In this document: positions 27,517 through 39,018 of the stretch, piece after piece
How positions within the stretch are numbered: position 1 is the first letter of the stretch
How the letters are laid out: every line of letters starts with the position of its first letter
Source of the DNA: Macrotrachela quadricornifera
Lineage: Eukaryota > Rotifera > Eurotatoria > Philodinida > Philodinidae
Assembly (NCBI GenBank): GCA_022393335.1
Contig: JAJEKB010001195.1
Location: 350,290-414,289 of the forward strand
DNA: 64,000 nucleotides
Direction: 5' to 3'
The notes under the pieces: generated by a model
Database searches by the model: none
Told to the model about the DNA's origin: nothing
The model's input: the letters and a program-made list of their open reading frames with translations, nothing else
Made by a program: the position numbers and the translations under genes

Positions 27517-29008
27517 TTATATAAACTCCATTAATGAAGTATTTTTCTCAGTTGGTGATGGTGCTTGTTTTTTTCTTTGCTGTTGTTGTTGTTGTTGTTC
27601 AATTCTATCAGTTTTACGTTTATGATGGGAACTATCATTAGAATTTGTAGAATTTTTAAAACATTGTTTAAATATAATTTCATCAGATATAATATTATTA
27701 CTCCTATAATTCATTAAATGAAATTCTTTTCCAGCTAATATAGTATTAATTCCTTGAGTTTTTTCATCAGATTCTAAAAATAATTCTGTTTCATCACATA
27801 AAAGTATTGAAATAATATCAACTTTAAGTAATATATTACTATCAAATAATATATATAAATGACATTGTGAATCTGTTATACGATCATCAAGTAAAATATT
27901 TTTTGACGGAAAACAATAATCAACAATTGTACCATAACTTGAATCAAGTATTAATTTACGTTGTTCATTAGCTAATTGTTTCATATTTAATAAACTTGTT
28001 AGATAAATTGAATGGGATCGATAAGCATAAATAGAAAAAGCAATATAAACATCGGAATTTAATGAATCATAAGAAGCAACATCCATTTTCCATATTGAAT
28101 AATTTATTTTTAAAGATGAATCTAATAAAGATTCTTGTGGCATTGCATCTATTCGATATTCTTCTAATGATAGAAAGTTTGCTGTATTGTACAATTGAGT
28201 ATAAAAAATTTGTTTTGATGATAAAATAAATGCTTTTGAATGTAATAAAACAAGTGGTATACAATCAGGAAAATGCCATAGCCGAATTGTACCTAAATAT
28301 TAAAAAAAACAAAATTCAATTTTTTTTAATAAAAGCTAAAAAAATAATTAAATATCTACCATCTCCTGATGCTGAAAGAATATGATTATTATCAATTAAT
28401 TTGATATGAGATACAAATTCTGTATGACCAAGACAATATTCTTCCTTATTAGATGTATTTGGATAATGGCTTAAATGAATTTTTTCATCTTGATTAGCTG
28501 TTACTATAAATGATTTCGTTTCATTTATAGGAATAAAAGCAATATCAAGTGACATCGATACATTTTTCATAATACGATTTTCTGTTGTAACAATGAAATT
28601 TATATCATTATCATTTAATGATAAATCAATTTTATAAACATCACCAGTTTTATCAGCAATAAGTAAAAAATTATTCGTTAAATCAACAGCAAAAATATGT
28701 TGTCTCACATTAATTATTCGTTGTAATTGCCACCAAATTTCAGTTTCTTCAAAATTTGATTCAATATATACATTTAATTGTTTATCTTGTCCGTTAACAA
28801 CTAGAAATTTTCCATTTGGACTAAATTTTATTATTTTACGATCGAAATCATTTGTATTCTCATTATTATCATCTTTTGATTGATCAACGATCGATTTATT
28901 TTCAAGACATTGCCATGAACGTATATCATTTAAATCAAATACACCAATAGCACCATTTCGTAAAAAAACAGCCAACCAACCGGTAGAGCTTATTTTTATT
29001 TCAGACAT
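27517..29008 (-). CDS. WDR4: WDR4, non-catalytic subunit of tRNA m7G46 methyltransferase
   Basis: Beta-propeller partner of METTL1; the pair installs N7-methylguanosine at tRNA position 46. Two exons, 28360-29008 and 27517-28292, give 474 aa (human 412). WD-type strands include FSPNGKFLVV, DKTGDVYKIDL and DEKIHLSHYP. The most diagnostic part is CLGHTEFVSHI followed by ILSASGDGTIRLW, which spans the intron and matches the WDR4/Trm82 signature. The C-terminus carries a short poly-Gln and Lys/Arg-rich tail (residues about 445-470) that looks lineage-specific. An acceptor-like TTTTAG lies 3 nt before the ATG. The ACADVL ATG lies 242 nt downstream on the same strand. Confidence 0.88.
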
Positions 29009-29547
29009 AATCTAAAATAAAGAAAAATGCGCAAGAAACCAAATATTATATATTTTCATTTCAAGTGGATCAATTATCTTATGGCCAAGCACTAAAAGTC
29101 AAGAGGAACATCATCAGATCATAATCGGTATTCTAATTGGTAATATAATCTCTTATTATATATATATATATATCTTCAATGTCTATTACGATGGATAATT
29201 AAAAAATTAGTCAATTTAGAAGATAAAAACAAAGAATTGAATGAGATTCGATGAGTTTCTTTTTTTTTTTTAGTTTTCGACGTACTACAAATAATGTTTC
29301 ATCATTAGTAAATGATAAATTGAAAAAGAACAAACGACATCGATTACGAGTTATAACACGAATCGATAATGATGGTAAACGAAATAACATGAATAAAAAA
29401 AAGACTATGATATTAGAAACTGAAATCGAACAAGTATGAAAAAAAAAAACAAAAATAAACAATAAAAATTCATCTGGATTTTCTTTAATTTTTTGTTTTC
29501 TAATAGATGCAATAACAAAAAAAAAGAGACTAAAGTGTTTTCTTTTT

Positions 29548-31628
29548 TCACATAACAGGAAAATCAATTAGTTTTAAATCATCAAAATGTTGATGATGTC
29601 CTCCTGAACTACAAGTTCTTAGTTCACTATCAGATAAAACAAATGGATTGTTTTTTACAAATGTTTCAATATCATTAACACTTAATTCATTCAATAATTG
29701 ATAATTACTAACTGGTTCATCACATGTTTCATCAACAAGTGACATTTTTCGTGTTTCTGTTTCATCTGAATTAAGAATTGTTTCATAAAATGTTGATGAT
29801 TGTTCATCATTTGTTGGTAGAGTTTCTATAGATGGTAAAATTCCTTTTGTTCGTTCATCAGAATTAACAAATGTTATTTCATATTCTGTACCAGATTCTA
29901 ATACATCTTTTTTTCGTATAATTACATCAGTATCATGTTTTTCTTTTAAATGCATACGTAATTTTGATGCATGAAAAAATGGTTTTGAACATATCCAACA
30001 CACAAATGGCTAAAAGAAAAAGAAAATCATATTCTTGTAAGAGAAAATCTGCTAGTGTTAAAAATTAAATATCCTAAAAATCGTTATGCTTTAATTCAAA
30101 ATAGTTTATCTATTGAACATATTACAGTTGATTGAAAATATCATTTTGAAAATCTACGAAAGAAATAATCTTACTCAGCATGTTTAGACATATTATTCTT
30201 TCTTTATAGTGAGCATTTGATATTTGATAAGATATTACGAGAAATCCTATTAACAAATTTTAATGTAACATATGCTCATGAAGACTACTTTTATTCTAGA
30301 AATGTTCTTAAATATTAATCACAATAGTTATCTCCTTCTGCAGATATCAAATTCCAAAACATCTTTAATTTTTTTATGAAATTTGATCGTTTTTAACAGT
30401 CAATATTGATTATCACTAGAACTGCCAAAGTAACAGATTATAGATTCGAATCTGCTTGAGTGTTTTCTATTCTAATCAAAAACTATTTCTATTGGTAATA
30501 TGAGAGTTCAGTCCACTAAATAATTGAATTAGTTGTTTCTTAGGTTTTTTATAAGCTCATATAATGATATTTTTCCAGTTAAAAAATCAATTTATCAGAA
30601 TAAACACTACACATCAAATTCGATTTAAAACAATGACGAATAACAAATATTTTCTCTCATTAGTTTGATTTTAATTGTATAAAAAAAAACCTACTTTATA
30701 ATCAGCATGAATAATCAAATGTTTACGTAAATCATCATTGCATCGAAATGTCGCTTGACAACGATCACAAACATATGGTCGTTCATCAAGATGGCCACGA
30801 ATATGAACTTCAAGTTTACATGGTGCAATAAATGTTTTCTTGCAATATGGACATGCATAAGGACTGATACCCAAATGTCTTTGAATATGATGCCGTAAAT
30901 TTCCCCATTGAGAAAATCTTGAACCACAAAAATCACATGAAAATGGTTTATCTATTAAATAAATAATTTTCATTATTTGAGATACAAACAAATAACAAAC
31001 CTCGTGTATGTACACGTTGATGTTTTCTTAATGCATAAGCAGATGAAAATGTAGCTTTACATTTTTCACAAATTAATGTAGATACTTTTTTTTCTGGTTT
31101 ATATGTTTCTAATCGAAGTTTTTGTCCATGTTGATTTACATGTCTTTGTAAACGTTCCATTGATACAGTTATTAAACCACATATAGGACAGGTAAATCGA
31201 GTTGATTTTGGTCCACGCACACGTGGCATATCATCGGTATTTATATTTGAAGATGGAGAATTTATTGAAAGTTTATTGCGACTATTATTTGTTAGACGTA
31301 AGAGATCTTCATTACTTGTACGTTCAAGTTGAACTACTGAATTTTTAATAAGTGAACAAGCAAGTACCCAATCATTTGGATTTGTCATATCAAAATGAGT
31401 TGGTATGGTTGATTGAAGTGAAAGATCTAAAAAGAGAAATGCATATTAGAAATTATAAAAAGAAATTTTACCTTGAGATATATTTGGCAGACAATCAAGC
31501 TCAGACGTAAGCGTTTCAATTGGGGAATAACTGGATAAAAGCTCAGAAGAAATAAGCGTTGATGATGAGTTTGAGCCAAAATCATTTTTTAAACTTAATA
31601 GAAATGCTTCATCAATATTAGACAACAT
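29548..31628 (-). CDS. C2H2 zinc-finger protein, six fingers
   Basis: Exons 31472-31628, 31001-31426, 30695-30951 and 29548-30009 total 1,302 nt (433 aa). Six C2H2 fingers can be read, starting FTCPICG, LICEKCK, FSCDFCG, YACPYCK, YVCDRCQ and FVCWICS, each with the His pair. Fingers 3 to 6 are joined by short linkers of the classical kind, so DNA binding is likely. The N-terminus (about 100 residues) and the C-terminus (about 120 residues, acidic, Ser/Thr-rich) have no recognisable domain. Intron 3 is unusually long (685 nt) for this region. I cannot assign an orthologue; a transcription factor role is inferred from the fingers only. Confidence 0.85.
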
Positions 31629-32078
31629 TTTGTCAATAATCTATAATAGATATATAAATCAATTAAACATTCTATTGTTCATTTAAAACTGTAAACGATC
31701 GAACAAAAACAGCTGTTCTGTTTTTTCTATTTTGATTTGATTTTCATTGGATAAATATCTTTATCCAGCTAAATTCATTTTAAGTCACATTTCGATAGAT
31801 GTCATACGAAGCAATTTGTTTTCTATCATCTTTAAATCTCGATTTAACTACATAAATTTCTTGGATAACCACTGTTTCTTTTCGAAGAAATGGTTATTAT
31901 GTTCGTATTAAATAGATGCCAGTTTTTGATTGTTTCTAACTTGAATAGTAGTATGTTCTAATTCTTATGATAATAGTAACATTGTCTAAACGAGTGTTAC
32001 ATGTACCTTTATTTCTTTAAACAAAGATATAATCATATAGAGTTTTTGCATATATTAATTTGAAAGAGGATATATGAA

Positions 32079-32102
32079 AATATCCAATTGTCCGGAAAGT
32101 CC
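32079..32102 (+). repeat. Left terminal inverted repeat of the mariner element
   Basis: Reads AATATCCAATTGTCCGGAAA then GTCC. It matches the reverse complement of 33433-33456 at about 21 of 24 positions. The flanking TA at 32081-32082 is the likely target duplication. Confidence 0.85.
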
Positions 32103-33452
32103 TTGCTACTCAGAGATTTAGAAAACGTACGATAACAAATACTGAATTTATTTAAGGTAATGACCTTCACTAACAACTACACATTGCCAATGATCGTATA
32201 GTGTATTTATGCCATTACAAAAAAAATCAGAATTAAGATTTTTTAGGTAGTTCTCAACAGTCATAACTACTTCATCGTTAGAGTTAAAACTCTTGTCATG
32301 AAGAAATTTCTTCATATGAAAAAACATGAGGTAATCAAAAGGTATAATACCTGAAGAATAGATTGGATGATTCAACTCTACTAGCCCCATCCGACGAATG
32401 GCAATTTGCACAATATTGGACTTGTAAACTGGTGCGTTGTCATGAAGAAGCAATATCCCACTGTTGATTTTTCCGCGGCACTTCTCTAAAATAGTATCTC
32501 GCAGGTATTCGATAAGTAATGTATAATAAGATCCATCCATCATCAGTCCACCAACTAGATAATCAGTGAGTAACATGTCGTCTTTGTCCTAAAACATAAC
32601 CAACATAATTTCGCTAACTAATCGGTGCTCTTTGTATTGAATTGGTGTTGGTTCTTTTGGCTTCTTCTAAACTTTGGATTCCAACTTACTAAGTGGATCG
32701 TAGCAATGCATCTATGATTCATTCCTATTTACGATAGGACTGAAAAAATTGGTTGGATTCAATTCACATTCCTGCAAAAGTTCCAAGTAACATTCAACTC
32801 GATTAACATATCGAAGTGGGTAATCATAATCTCGTAGATTGTAATTTTTGGAATGCCCAACTCATCTGTTATACGTCGGATAGAGATTTGTCAATCATGC
32901 ATTACTGTACGTTCCACGGCTTCAATGTTTTCTTCGATGGTTGTTGCTGCCGGACGATCACTTCTCAAGGCATCTTCAAAACCATTTGTCGGATCCTTGA
33001 ATTCGTTCATTCATTTTGCAGCAGAACAGTATGCCGAAAGACAATCCTGATAAGCATCTTCCAGCTCCTTAGTAATTTCTGTAGCATTTAGTCCTTCCTG
33101 ATTAAAAAATTTTATAACTACTCGATGCTCGATGTTCGACATATCTGATAAATAAATCAACACGGTTATGAAAACTGTAGATAAAACAAGATAGACATAT
33201 AGACATTTAGTAGAAAAATCTAATGACTCATGTCAAGAAAATTCCAATATATGATACGTGTCTGTTTTCAATATTTGTGTATGTCTCAATACTTTCTACG
33301 TGAATAAATACAAATTTTAATCTTAGAAAACTTTTAATTACTATATAGAGCTGTGAATCATGATAACGATACGTTTTCCATATGATGGTGTAAGAAAAAT
33401 ACCTAAAACACACTTCTTTGATATAGTTGTACGGAATTTTCGGACAATAGGA
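32083..33452 (-). mobile_element. Decayed mariner (D,D34D) DNA transposon
   Basis: A 1.37-kb element between two TA dinucleotides and near-perfect terminal inverted repeats. The transposase reads on the minus strand from ATG 33142 (MSNIEHRVVIKFFNQEGLNATEI, a typical mariner N-terminal helix-turn-helix). Two in-frame TGA stops follow in the first third, and the frame is lost around 32580-32800. From 32576 to 32148 the C-terminal catalytic part is open again: the second Asp in LLHDNAP and the third in PFDYL are separated by 34 residues, the D34D spacing. The element is not able to make a full transposase. Confidence 0.9.
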
Positions 33453-33456
33453 TATT
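33433..33456 (-). repeat. Right terminal inverted repeat of the mariner element
   Basis: The reverse complement begins AATATCCTATTGTCCGAAAA, matching the left repeat. TA at 33453-33454 is the paired target-site dinucleotide. Confidence 0.85.
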
Positions 33457-34424
33457 AAAGATACATTTCAAAGATCATCTACAAAAATAAGTACATTATT
33501 GATCTACTGTTTACATTTAGAGTTAACAAAAATATCAGTTGCACACTCACTCATCGAGTCACTGCAAATCACTTTTGTCGTTCTGTCATGTCATCATCTA
33601 TGCTCTCCATGTGAAAGAAAATCCATAAATTTAATTTCTTCGCCACGTTCTTATTTTCATTTTTTTTGCTTTTTCTCTTTTATATACATGATAAAAACGA
33701 AATTTCTTTTGCACCAATAGCATCTATAATGACAGAAAGACAAAAGTAACTCGCAGTGACTTAACGAATGAGTCAGTCATTGGGATTTTTTATAATTCTA
33801 TGACACTATTTAAAATTGAGGGGGTGGAGGGAGCGAGAAGGCTATCCCTCTGCTTCGATAAATTTAGGGCTGAAATTTCCTTCGAATATGAAAAGTTTGA
33901 TGGGTCAATTTTCTTCAAGTTTGGAAAATTACTAAACAATTTCTCCCACTTTTGAAGAAATCTATTAGACCATGGTTTCTGAATTTGAAGAAATCCATGT
34001 TTGAAGAAAGCTATTAAAGAATTTATCCGATTCTTGAGACCTTTTGAATGGTAGCGACTAATTTAATCTAGATATTGGACGAGAAATTATTGTCATATCT
34101 GGACATACATGCCGTTAGCACTCACATGCGTTGTTTTTATTTTTTCGGCAAGTGTATTCGAGAATTTCTTTTCTGATCTCTCCAAAAACTCAAAAGAATT
34201 TCATAAAATGTAAAATTTTAAAAAATCTAGTTTTTTTAATTGTATTTCTTCGTCTATTGCTCCATGAAGTATGGTCCGAGCAGATCAAGGAACAATCGAA
34301 AGCCTGTCTGCTGCATTGACAAGAATGTACAGATGGCAAAAGAATTTTTGTGACTCTTTCTTTGAATTTTGGATTAATTCTGCTATTTCGACTCTTTTAC
34401 GATGTCTTTGACAATGTTATACAA
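33457..34424. other. Intergenic, no gene seen
   Basis: Between the mariner element and the first Helitron-like repeat. It includes a G-rich patch near 33820-33850 and repeated GAAATTT/TTGAAGAAA words near 33870-34010 that look like an old repeat, but no boundary can be set. Confidence 0.4.
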
Positions 34425-34540
34425 TCTATACATATAAAGAAGAAAGTTTGTTTGTTTGTTCGTTATGCATTTGGACACGGTACAAGCAAATGCAATGAAA
34501 TTTTGTACAGAATACTCTTCCGACCAAAGGAAAGCCATAG
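34425..34540 (+). repeat. Diverged 5' end copy of the Helitron-like repeat
   Basis: Starts TCTATACATATAAAGAAGAA after ACAA, then a GTTTG run, TATGCATTTGGACAC, and AATTTTGTACAGAATACTCTT. It aligns over about 110 nt with the repeat beginning at 34839. Similarity fades downstream and no 3' end is seen. Confidence 0.55.
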
Positions 34541-34838
34541 AGTAGTTTTCGACTCAAAATTTTCATCTTAAGGAGTTGTTTTCCCCTCCTATTGTTGGAT
34601 TCAGTACAGTAAATGCCTCTTTCAGAGGATTTGTGCATATTATTGTTTTCTCAATAATTCAAGAACAAAATTATATAAAAAAACATATGCTTTTTTGCCA
34701 TTAGTCACGCTATATTGCAGGATAATCTAAAGAAAACGAATAGAATGCATAAGATGAACTGCAACCGTACAATTGAAAATGTCCATCGGATAAAGAAAGT
34801 AACAAATGAGATGAAATTCCATTATTCATAACTCACAA

Positions 34839-35337
34839 TCTATATATATAAAGAAGAAGCTGTGTCTGTCTGCTTTTTATGTATTTGGACACCATATGAG
34901 CTAGCGGCACCAAACTTTTCATGGCATACTCTTAAGTCCCGAGGAAGATCGAGAAGGAGTCAGGATGACCGGCGAGAGAGTTGGTCTGAAATTTCACACA
35001 GGTTATGATATATTGCAATTTTTCCCAATCTCTCGAAAACTTTGGAGCATTTGCTGCCATTGATAGGATATTCACCTCTTAGTGTCACTTTTTTTGTACT
35101 GGATGTAGGTATAAAGTATGGCAATACGCATGAGTTAAGAGAAAGACAGGCACATCCCCACACTATTTGCCGAATTATCCGATTTAAAAATGAATGTAAG
35201 TGTATGCACGGCGGGATATGTAGTAATAATAGATGAAAAGGTCTTAAGCAAGCCTTCTATACATCTTCTGCCGTTTTCTAACATGGTAAGTTTTTCAATA
35301 TGGAGATTTTCTGAAAAACGCCGGGTACTACCGCTAG
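34839..35337 (+). mobile_element. Possible non-autonomous Helitron-like element (about 0.5 kb)
   Basis: Begins TCTATATATATAAAGAAGAA after CACAA, with a GTCTGTCTG run, TATGTATTTGGACACC and a GCATACTCTTAAGTCCCGAGG block. It ends near CGCCGGGTACTACCGCTAG. A 5' TC, an A before it and a 3' CTAG are Helitron-like, but the base after CTAG is G rather than the usual T and the terminal hairpin is weak. No Rep/helicase coding is present. Another class of short repeat remains possible. Confidence 0.4.
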
Positions 35338-35949
35338 GTTATTTTATAAAGTAATGATTAAGGAACATTGATAAATTTAAAGGTGAATATATTATAGATT
35401 TCAGTTAAACAACAAGCATGAATACAGTATGGTTTATATTGAAGGAATTTTAAGTATAGAGTTAAATGGTAAAACCTATATTAAATTACAAATTAACTTT
35501 TGTTTTACTTTTAATTTAGGCAAAACATAAAAAGTAATATTGCCTTTTTATATGCACAAACAAAAATAATACTTTTTTAATTCATGAAATATCTTAATAA
35601 GAACTTTTCGTTCAACACCGTATTCATTTGATTTTTAATATCTTGTATCTACTAAACAATTGAATTATCTCATACTAAAATCAAAATTATCATAGAAAAA
35701 ATGTTTTACATTTGTTTTTTCGTTTTCTTACCTGCAGACATATTATATATATATATATAGATACAAATATCTGAAAACAGATTGACACTGAGCGACCTCT
35801 TTCTATTTGCAGAGGTTAAATATATTTTATATAATTTATCCAATAGAATCATTATCTTCTTCCAGCTAACTGATTCGGTGCGGCTAGCTTTAAAGTGATA
35901 TGAAATAGTTATACTAAGACAAAATCACTATTGGTATTCAATTTCAATC
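35338..35949. other. Upstream region of SURF6
   Basis: AT-rich, with a TA tract near 35743-35758. Two pyrimidine-AG acceptor-like sites lie near 35803-35813 (TTTCTATTTGCAG) and 35859-35868 (TCTTCTTCCAG) upstream of the ATG. Probably holds the promoter and 5' UTR of the SURF6 unit. Confidence 0.4.
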
Positions 35950-37088
35950 ATGAGCGATACAAATATTAATACATCTGATGTTAATATAGCCGTAGATGAT
36001 ATTGTTCATCGTCATCCAGAAATCGAACATTTTCTAAATTTAAATACAATTCTTCTGTCATTAGTCGATTTTATTCGACCTGAAACATATGTTGCTCAAG
36101 ATGAATTACAAACATATAATGAACTTAAAGATAAATTTCTTCGTGAATCAACATCAAAACGAAATAAACAACACCAACAAAGCAAGGGGCATACTTCTAA
36201 ATCACCATTAGAAGTCGCTGGTGTCCAATCAATTCGAACAACATCAGGAATCTATCGATTTCTTGCTCATCATCATAGTAATAGAATTAATGTTTTTTTT
36301 ATTCTTATCTTTATATAAATACATTTAGAAAATAATTCATCAACTAATAATAACAAAAAAAATTCAACAACACCAATCACTCGTGAAGAATTATTAAAAA
36401 AACTTCATGAAAAAATGCCTCATCGTCAACAACAAACAGGTTATTTTCTTTATTTTTCTTTTCTTATTTAATTTCTTTTGTCTTAATAGAAAATGGAATT
36501 GATCAAACTGATAAACGTAAACGTACAAAAGATAAATCCCAAGATCGAGAAAAACGACCTCGAATAGCTCCTAAAGAATGGTCATCAACTCCATCTAATA
36601 ATATTCCAGTATCAAAACCATCAATTAATTCATCTCAAATTACATTTGGTCGATTTGAATTTAATACTGAAAATTCAACTGATACAAATTCTAAAAAGAA
36701 AAAACCAAAGAAATTTCAAAGCAAACAAAAAAAATTAGTGAATACATTAAAAAAAATCGAATCCGAACAAGATGAATTAAAACGTTTACAAGAAGAAAAT
36801 CCTGAAGAAGGAAAAGAACTTTTACGTTCAAAAAATTGGAAAACAGCATTAGCAAAAGCCAAAGGAGAAAAAATTCGTGATAATGCTCAATTATTACGAA
36901 AAACAATTAAAAAACAAAATAAACTTCGTGAACGATCAGCGAAAAAATGGCAAAAAACTAAATCTGAAACTGATAAACGAATGAAAGAAAGGCAGGATAA
37001 ACGAAAAGCTAATTTACAAAAAAGAAAAGATGATAAAAAAGCGAAATTAAAAAAGAAATTAATAAAAAAAGGTCGTTTAATTAAATAA
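35950..37088 (+). CDS. SURF6: SURF6/Rrp14-family nucleolar ribosome biogenesis protein
   Basis: Three exons, 35950-36277, 36329-36439 and 36490-37088, total 1,038 nt (345 aa). The N-terminus is short and variable; REELLKKLHEK (exon 2) is the start of the conserved SURF6 stretch. The C-terminal 120 residues are a highly charged coil with ENPEEGKELLRSKNWKTAL, AKAKGEKIRDNAQLLRKTI and RSAKKWQKTKSE, then RQDKRKANLQKRK. This is the SURF6/Rrp14 signature. Family members act in the nucleolus in pre-rRNA processing of both subunits. The next gene starts 62 nt after the stop on the same strand. Confidence 0.85.
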
Positions 37089-37099
37089 AGAATAAATCG

Positions 37100-37129
37100 T
37101 GTTTTTTTTTGTTTTGTTTTCTTTTTAAG
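37100..37129 (+). promoter_or_regulatory. Probable trans-splice acceptor between SURF6 and the LYR gene
   Basis: In the 62-nt spacer a pyrimidine-rich stretch (T9, GTTTTG, TTTTCTTTTT) ends in AAG at 37127-37129, 21 nt before the next ATG. There is no room for a separate promoter of usual size. The spliced leader itself is not in the window. Confidence 0.5.
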
Positions 37130-37150
37130 ATTATTATTATTATTATTATT

Positions 37151-37411
37151 ATGTCTACACGACAACTAGAAGTTCTTCGTCTTTATCGAGATTTAATTAG
37201 ATATAGTAAAACATTAAAATATACTGATGTTGATTTTTATTTAACAAGAATTAAACAAGAATTTGCTAAAGGAAAAACATTAGAAAATGAAGATGATATT
37301 GTACGACAAATAGCTGTAAGAAAATAATTAAATTTTCAATACAGAAAAAAACTTTCTTTTCGCTTTATTTAGAAAGGTCGAGAATTTTTGAAAAATAAAC
37401 GTCTTATCTAA
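37151..37411 (+). CDS. Small LYR-motif mitochondrial protein (MIEF1 microprotein-like)
   Basis: Two exons, 37151-37315 and 37373-37411, give 67 aa. Near the N-terminus it has the LYR tripeptide (EVLRLYRDLIR), then KYTDVDFYLTRIKQEF and a C-terminal KGREFLKNK across the intron. This order and spacing closely follow the human MIEF1 microprotein (AltMiD51, 70 aa), an LYR protein linked to mitochondrial ribosome assembly. LYR proteins generally work with the mitochondrial acyl carrier protein. In vertebrates the microprotein lies in the MIEF1 5' UTR; here it is a separate gene behind SURF6. Reading through the donor would give a slightly shorter protein. Another LYRM family member is possible. Confidence 0.75.
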
Positions 37412-37947
37412 TATAAAATCATCATTGAATGAAAATTTATTTCCAAAATATTATAACATAATTTTATCAACATCATTCATTTGTTAATCATATTTGAAAA
37501 TATATAAACACTGAAAGACAATAAAAAGTTCAAATATTTTTTTCATAGATTTTGTTATATTTTATTTTCTTGTTTAAAAAAGACATTTAGACTTATTTTT
37601 TTCTTTCATTGATTATAAGCAATGAATTATTTAATAGTGATGATTAGATCATATGCAATCGTCGATATTCTTCTTAGAACTTGCATGACTTTATTCAACA
37701 TTTACTTTATTCATACTACTAAAGTTTACATGCTGTCTTATTATAAATAATTATTTGTTTTTAATCAATATATAATCGTATTTTTCAATATTCTATATAA
37801 TAGAATAAATAATGATAATGTATAAAATAAAGTTATCGAAAATTTTAAATACAGAATAGTGAAATATTATCTATTAGCAATGAAAAACATGGCGCCATTT
37901 GATCACATGTTTATCGAAGCGAATTATTTTAATAGAAAAGTCTATTT
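37412..37947. other. Intergenic, no gene seen
   Basis: AT-rich spacer between the LYR gene and the next plus-strand gene, without a supported frame. The last 70 bases are less AT-rich (ATGGCGCCATTTGATCACATG near 37889) and may be promoter-proximal. Confidence 0.4.
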
Positions 37948-38812
37948 ATGTCTTTAGATGAAATTAGTTATGGTACATATCATTCTAATTCATCAGAATA
38001 TTCTCAATCAATCAAAATTGATGTAAGATAATCATTTATTATTTATCATGTTCTAATTTTAATATCTTTTTTCTCATAATATAAATTTATATAATTAATA
38101 GAATTCTCTAATCAATTCGTGTCATCTTATTTCACAAAATAGATTTCCTATACTATCACCAAATGTTCCATTTATTCATTTGCCTCGTTTACAAAAATCT
38201 AATTCTTGGTCATTCATTAAAAATCATAAATCATCTGATTATTTTACTTCAATATCATATTTAAATGATGCACTTCATGCATCATATCGTATTCCACTCA
38301 CATATTCTCATCGTATTTCATGTTCAATTGATAATAATTATAATGATCAACGAAAAAAAGATAATCAACAAATAAATTTGAAAAATATCAAACGAGTCAT
38401 TTTTGGCAATTATTTCAAACTCAATCAAAAGTATCCTTATACAAAACAGCATACCCAATTAAATAATAAATCAAGAAAAAACCGATCTATTCCTATAAAA
38501 AAATCTCATTATATTTCTCAACGACAATGTATCCTAAAAGAAAATCAACATACATTCAAGAATCCTTCAATAAATTCCATTTCATCACAACATACAATAC
38601 CTCTCTCAAATACATCCATAAAAAATAAAACTAATTCACATTTAAATATAATTAGTCATACTCGTTTTGGTAAAAGTATGTTAGCATTATATTTTCAAAA
38701 CTATCGTTTTATATCACCAATTGATAATAACAAAAAAGAACAATTTCTTAAACTTTTAAAACCATCTACCATCTATCAAATTAAATCAAAGAAGAATATT
38801 TCAAAGAAATAA
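37948..38812 (+). CDS. Unrecognised basic protein, 261 aa
   Basis: Exon 1 37948-38022 (MSLDEISYGTYHSNSSEYSQ) and exon 2 38102-38812 join in phase 0 across a 79-nt intron to give 261 codons plus stop. I do not recognise the family. The protein is rich in Lys, Asn, Ser, Ile and His with no membrane segment, signal peptide or Cys pattern. A compact, possibly conserved stretch lies near the C-terminus (HTRFGKSMLALYFQNYRFIS). Its 3' end faces the MCTP 3' end, 206 nt away. The long open frame and a clean intron argue that it is real, but the AT-rich context leaves room for doubt. Confidence 0.6.
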
Positions 38813-39018
38813 ATAATTCATTTTTCATAAATTATTATCGAAAGATAATTTATCGTATATAAACAAAAAAAAAGATTAACATTGTATCTGATCATAAATA
38901 TTTCTAATTTATAGAGTGATCATATGATTGTATCACAAACTATCCGCTACTACCATTAAAGTCGATATGAATCATTTACGGAATGTTTATATATAGATAT
39001 ATAAAATAATTTTCTTTG

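Noticed and set aside
30430..30470. Possible tRNA B-box (GATTCGAATC)
   Set aside because: Palindromic match only; no A-box at the right distance and no cloverleaf stems can be drawn.
36887..37165. Minus-strand frame opposite the SURF6 3' end
   Set aside because: Antisense of the Lys-rich SURF6 tail and ATT triplets, giving Phe and Asn runs.
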